In this document: positions 15,282 through 16,538 of the stretch, piece after piece | Layout of the letters: each line of letters opens with the position of its first letter | Numbering within the stretch: position 1 is the first letter of the stretch | From: Robiginitomaculum sp. | GTDB taxonomy: Bacteria; Pseudomonadota; Alphaproteobacteria; Caulobacterales; Maricaulaceae | DNA length: 16,538 nt | Reading direction: 5' to 3' | Assembly (NCBI GenBank): GCA_002733485.1 | Contig: NVVU01000069.1 | Location: 1-16,538 of the forward strand | Notes under the pieces: generated by a model | What the model saw: the letters and a program-made list of their open reading frames with translations, nothing else | Told to the model about the DNA's origin: nothing | Database searches by the model: none | Made by a program: the position numbers and the translations under genes

Positions 15282-15710
15282 TTACTCCGTAACCTCAAGA
15301 CCAATGGAACGCGCCGAACCAGCTATAATCTTTTGCCCGGCATCCAGATCAACCGCGTTCAGGTCAACCATCTTGGCTTCAGCAATTTCACGGCACTGCG
15401 CCATAGTGACGCTGCCGGCAACTTCGCGACCAGGCTCAGCCCCTCCCTTGGGAAGCTTTGCCGCCTTTTTCAGGTAATAGCTGGCCGGCGGGGTTTTTGT
15501 GACAAAGGTAAAGGACTTGTCCGAATAGACCGTGATCACGGTCGGGATCGGCATGTTCTTTTCCATTTCCTGCGTTTTGGCGTTAAAGGCCTTGCAGAAT
15601 TCCATAATATTTACGCCGCGCTGACCCAGAGCCGGGCCAATTGGTGGGGCCGGATTGGCCGCACCAGCGGGGACTTGCAGCTTGATATAGCCGTCAATTT
15701 TCTTCGCCAT
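15282..15710 (-). CDS. rplK: 50S ribosomal protein L11
   Basis: L11 binds the GTPase-associated centre of 23S rRNA at the base of the L7/L12 stalk and is needed for RelA-type stringent activation. The 142-aa product has the proline-rich N-terminal signature APPIGPALGQRGVNIMEFC (21-39), where thiostrepton acts on the L11-rRNA complex. Its C-terminal RNA-binding domain ends AGQKIIAGSARSIGLEV. The ATG at 15710 has GGAG 6 nt upstream. It follows nusG after 96 nt, and that spacer contains the putative L1 operator. Confidence 0.99.
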   Translation of the reverse strand: MAKKIDGYIKLQVPAGAANPAPPIGPALGQRGVNIMEFCKAFNAKTQEMEKNMPIPTVITVYSDKSFTFVTKTPPASYYLKKAAKLPKGGAEPGREVAGSVTMAQCREIAEAKMVDLNAVDLDAGQKIIAGSARSIGLEVTE

Positions 15711-15723
15711 GTTTCACTCCATT

Positions 15724-15736
15724 GCCCTGGCAGGGC
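15724..15736 (-). promoter_or_regulatory. Hairpin next to the rplK ribosome-binding site
   Basis: GCCCT pairs with AGGGC around a 3-nt loop, 3 nt before the GGAG of rplK. It lies between the putative L1-binding structure and the start codon. Confidence 0.4.
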
Positions 15737-15746
15737 GATAAGTTTG

Positions 15747-15791
15747 CGTGGTGCGGCGGACCTATGGTCTTGCTGGCACGCCTCCCACACG
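15747..15791 (-). ncRNA. Putative L1-binding autoregulatory site upstream of rplK
   Basis: On the minus strand CGTG (15791-15788) pairs with CACG (15750-15747), GGCG (15782-15779) with CGCC (15758-15755), and GACC (15769-15766) with GGTC (15762-15759) around ATA. The internal loop has TGGGA opposite GCAC. The string TGGGAGGC followed by a 3' ACCAC copies the L1-binding region of 23S rRNA as I recall it (GGUGGGAGGC ... ACCACC, helices 76-77). In E. coli L1 represses the L11-L1 mRNA through such a mimic. The fold is read by eye and the rRNA sequence is from memory. Confidence 0.68.
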
Positions 15792-15806
15792 GATTAATGA
15801 AAAAAC

Positions 15807-16340
15807 CTAGAGTTTTTCCACCTGTTCGTACTCCAGCTCGACCGGGGTGGAGCGTCCAAAAATGGACACGGCAACCTTGAGCCGGGCCTGTTCCTCGTTG
15901 ACCTCTTCAACCAGGCCTTCAAAGGATTGAAAGGGCCCATCGAGCACTTTCACTTTCTCGCCAATATCAAAGATGATGGTCGGACGCGGACGCTCGACCC
16001 CTTCTTCAACCTGGCCAACAATGCGCGCCACCTCAGCATCTGATACGGGCAGCGGCGTATTTCCCTGCCCCAGAAAACCAGTGACCTTTGGGGTATTTTT
16101 GACCAGATGATAGGCATCATCGGTCATCACCATTTTTACCAGCACATAACCGGGAAAGAATTTACGCTCCGACGTAACCTTGCGGCCACGACGCACTTCA
16201 ATCACTTCCTCGACTGGCACCAGAATTTCTTCAAAAAGGTCTTCCAGTTCCTTATTTTTGGCTTCGCTTTTTATCGCTTCGGCCACCTTCTTTTCGAAGT
16301 TGGAATAAGCGTTGATAATATACCATTTTGCGTCAGCCAT
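15807..16340 (-). CDS. nusG: Transcription termination/antitermination factor NusG
   Basis: NusG binds RNA polymerase beta' through its NGN domain and Rho or ribosomal protein S10 through its KOW domain, linking transcription to termination or translation. The 177-aa product has the NGN domain at about 5-110, with FFPGYVLVKM at 61-70, and a C-terminal KOW domain at about 124-177 with GEKVKVLDGPFQSFEG (127-142). There is no inserted domain between them. The ATG at 16340 lies 3 nt after the secE stop, and the G-rich upstream stretch lies inside secE, so the two genes are probably coupled. The next gene is rplK. Confidence 0.99.
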   Translation of the reverse strand: MADAKWYIINAYSNFEKKVAEAIKSEAKNKELEDLFEEILVPVEEVIEVRRGRKVTSERKFFPGYVLVKMVMTDDAYHLVKNTPKVTGFLGQGNTPLPVSDAEVARIVGQVEEGVERPRPTIIFDIGEKVKVLDGPFQSFEGLVEEVNEEQARLKVAVSIFGRSTPVELEYEQVEKL

Positions 16341-16343
16341 CGT

Positions 16344-16538
16344 TTACGCCCCCAGTGCCAGAATAAATTTGACAGCACTGCTGATAGTCAGATCCACAAT
16401 GAAGAAAAACGCCGCCGCCAGCGCCACCATGATGAATACCATGATGGAGGTAACCAGCGTTTCTTTCCAGGTTGTCCACGTAACCTTGCGCCCCTCCTGG
16501 CGTACTTCACGCACAAAAGCGACGGGATTGGTCCGTTT
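16344..16538 (-). CDS. secE: Preprotein translocase subunit SecE (start outside window)
   Basis: SecE is the small membrane subunit that clamps SecY in the protein-export channel. Sixty-four codons and the stop are visible. The fragment begins KRTNPVAFVREVRQEGRKV, continues with VTWTTWKETL, the amphipathic segment that precedes the membrane helix, then one hydrophobic helix (about SVIMVFIMVALAAAFFFIVD), and ends AVKFILALGA. This is the short single-helix form usual in alphaproteobacteria (about 65-70 aa), so only a few N-terminal residues should be missing. It is cotranscribed with nusG. Confidence 0.96.
   Translation of the reverse strand, partial: KRTNPVAFVREVRQEGRKVTWTTWKETLVTSIMVFIMVALAAAFFFIVDLTISSAVKFILALGA

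Noticed and set aside
14763..15797. 344-codon plus-strand open frame across rplA and rplK
   Set aside because: It spans two certain ribosomal-protein genes and both structured spacers in antisense, with no supporting start signals.
1..16538. CRISPR array, tRNA/rRNA gene, insertion sequence, prophage or toxin-antitoxin locus
   Set aside because: No repeat-spacer pattern, tRNA-like cloverleaf, transposase, terminal inverted repeats or phage genes are visible. The window is core housekeeping sequence apart from nnrS.

Overview
The window is a core transcription/translation locus of a bacterium, almost certainly an alphaproteobacterium. The gene order is secE-nusG-rplK-rplA-rplJ-rplL-rpoB-rpoC followed by rpsL-rpsG-fusA-tuf. 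RpoC has an N-terminus of the MNQ...NIFNP type that I associate with Caulobacter-like proteins, and RpoB and RpoC have proteobacterial sizes (1358 and about 1405 aa). I cannot name a genus from the sequence. G+C looks moderate, roughly the low to mid 50s percent.

Layout, in the order of transcription on the minus strand. From the right edge: secE (lacking only its first residues), nusG, rplK, rplA, rplJ, rplL, rpoB and rpoC. rpoC ends at a strong bidirectional hairpin terminator (4758-4788). One gene on the plus strand, an NnrS-family heme/copper membrane protein (3538-4746), runs into the same terminator from the other side. A 363-bp divergent intergenic region (3175-3537) separates it from the str operon rpsL-rpsG-fusA-tuf, which leaves through the left edge (tuf is cut after 60 codons). 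There are no tRNA or rRNA genes, CRISPR arrays, insertion sequences or prophage genes.

How it works together. The minus-strand genes make the protein-export subunit SecE, the elongation factor NusG, the L1/L11 stalk and the L10-L7/L12 stalk of the large ribosomal subunit, the beta and beta' subunits of RNA polymerase, small-subunit proteins S12 and S7, and elongation factors G and Tu. Two ribosomal-protein autoregulatory RNAs can be read from the spacers. One lies before rplK and resembles the L1-binding site of 23S rRNA. The other lies before rplJ and folds as a classical L10 leader. The str operon appears to have its own promoter (about 3368-3396), a perfect 10-bp tandem repeat just upstream of it, and a structured leader of about 190 nt.

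I found no previously undescribed system. The notable points are the nnrS gene lodged between rpoC and rpsL, the structured leaders (including a possible competing fold in the rplJ leader and a terminator-like hairpin in the rpsL leader), and compact hairpins immediately upstream of several Shine-Dalgarno sequences.
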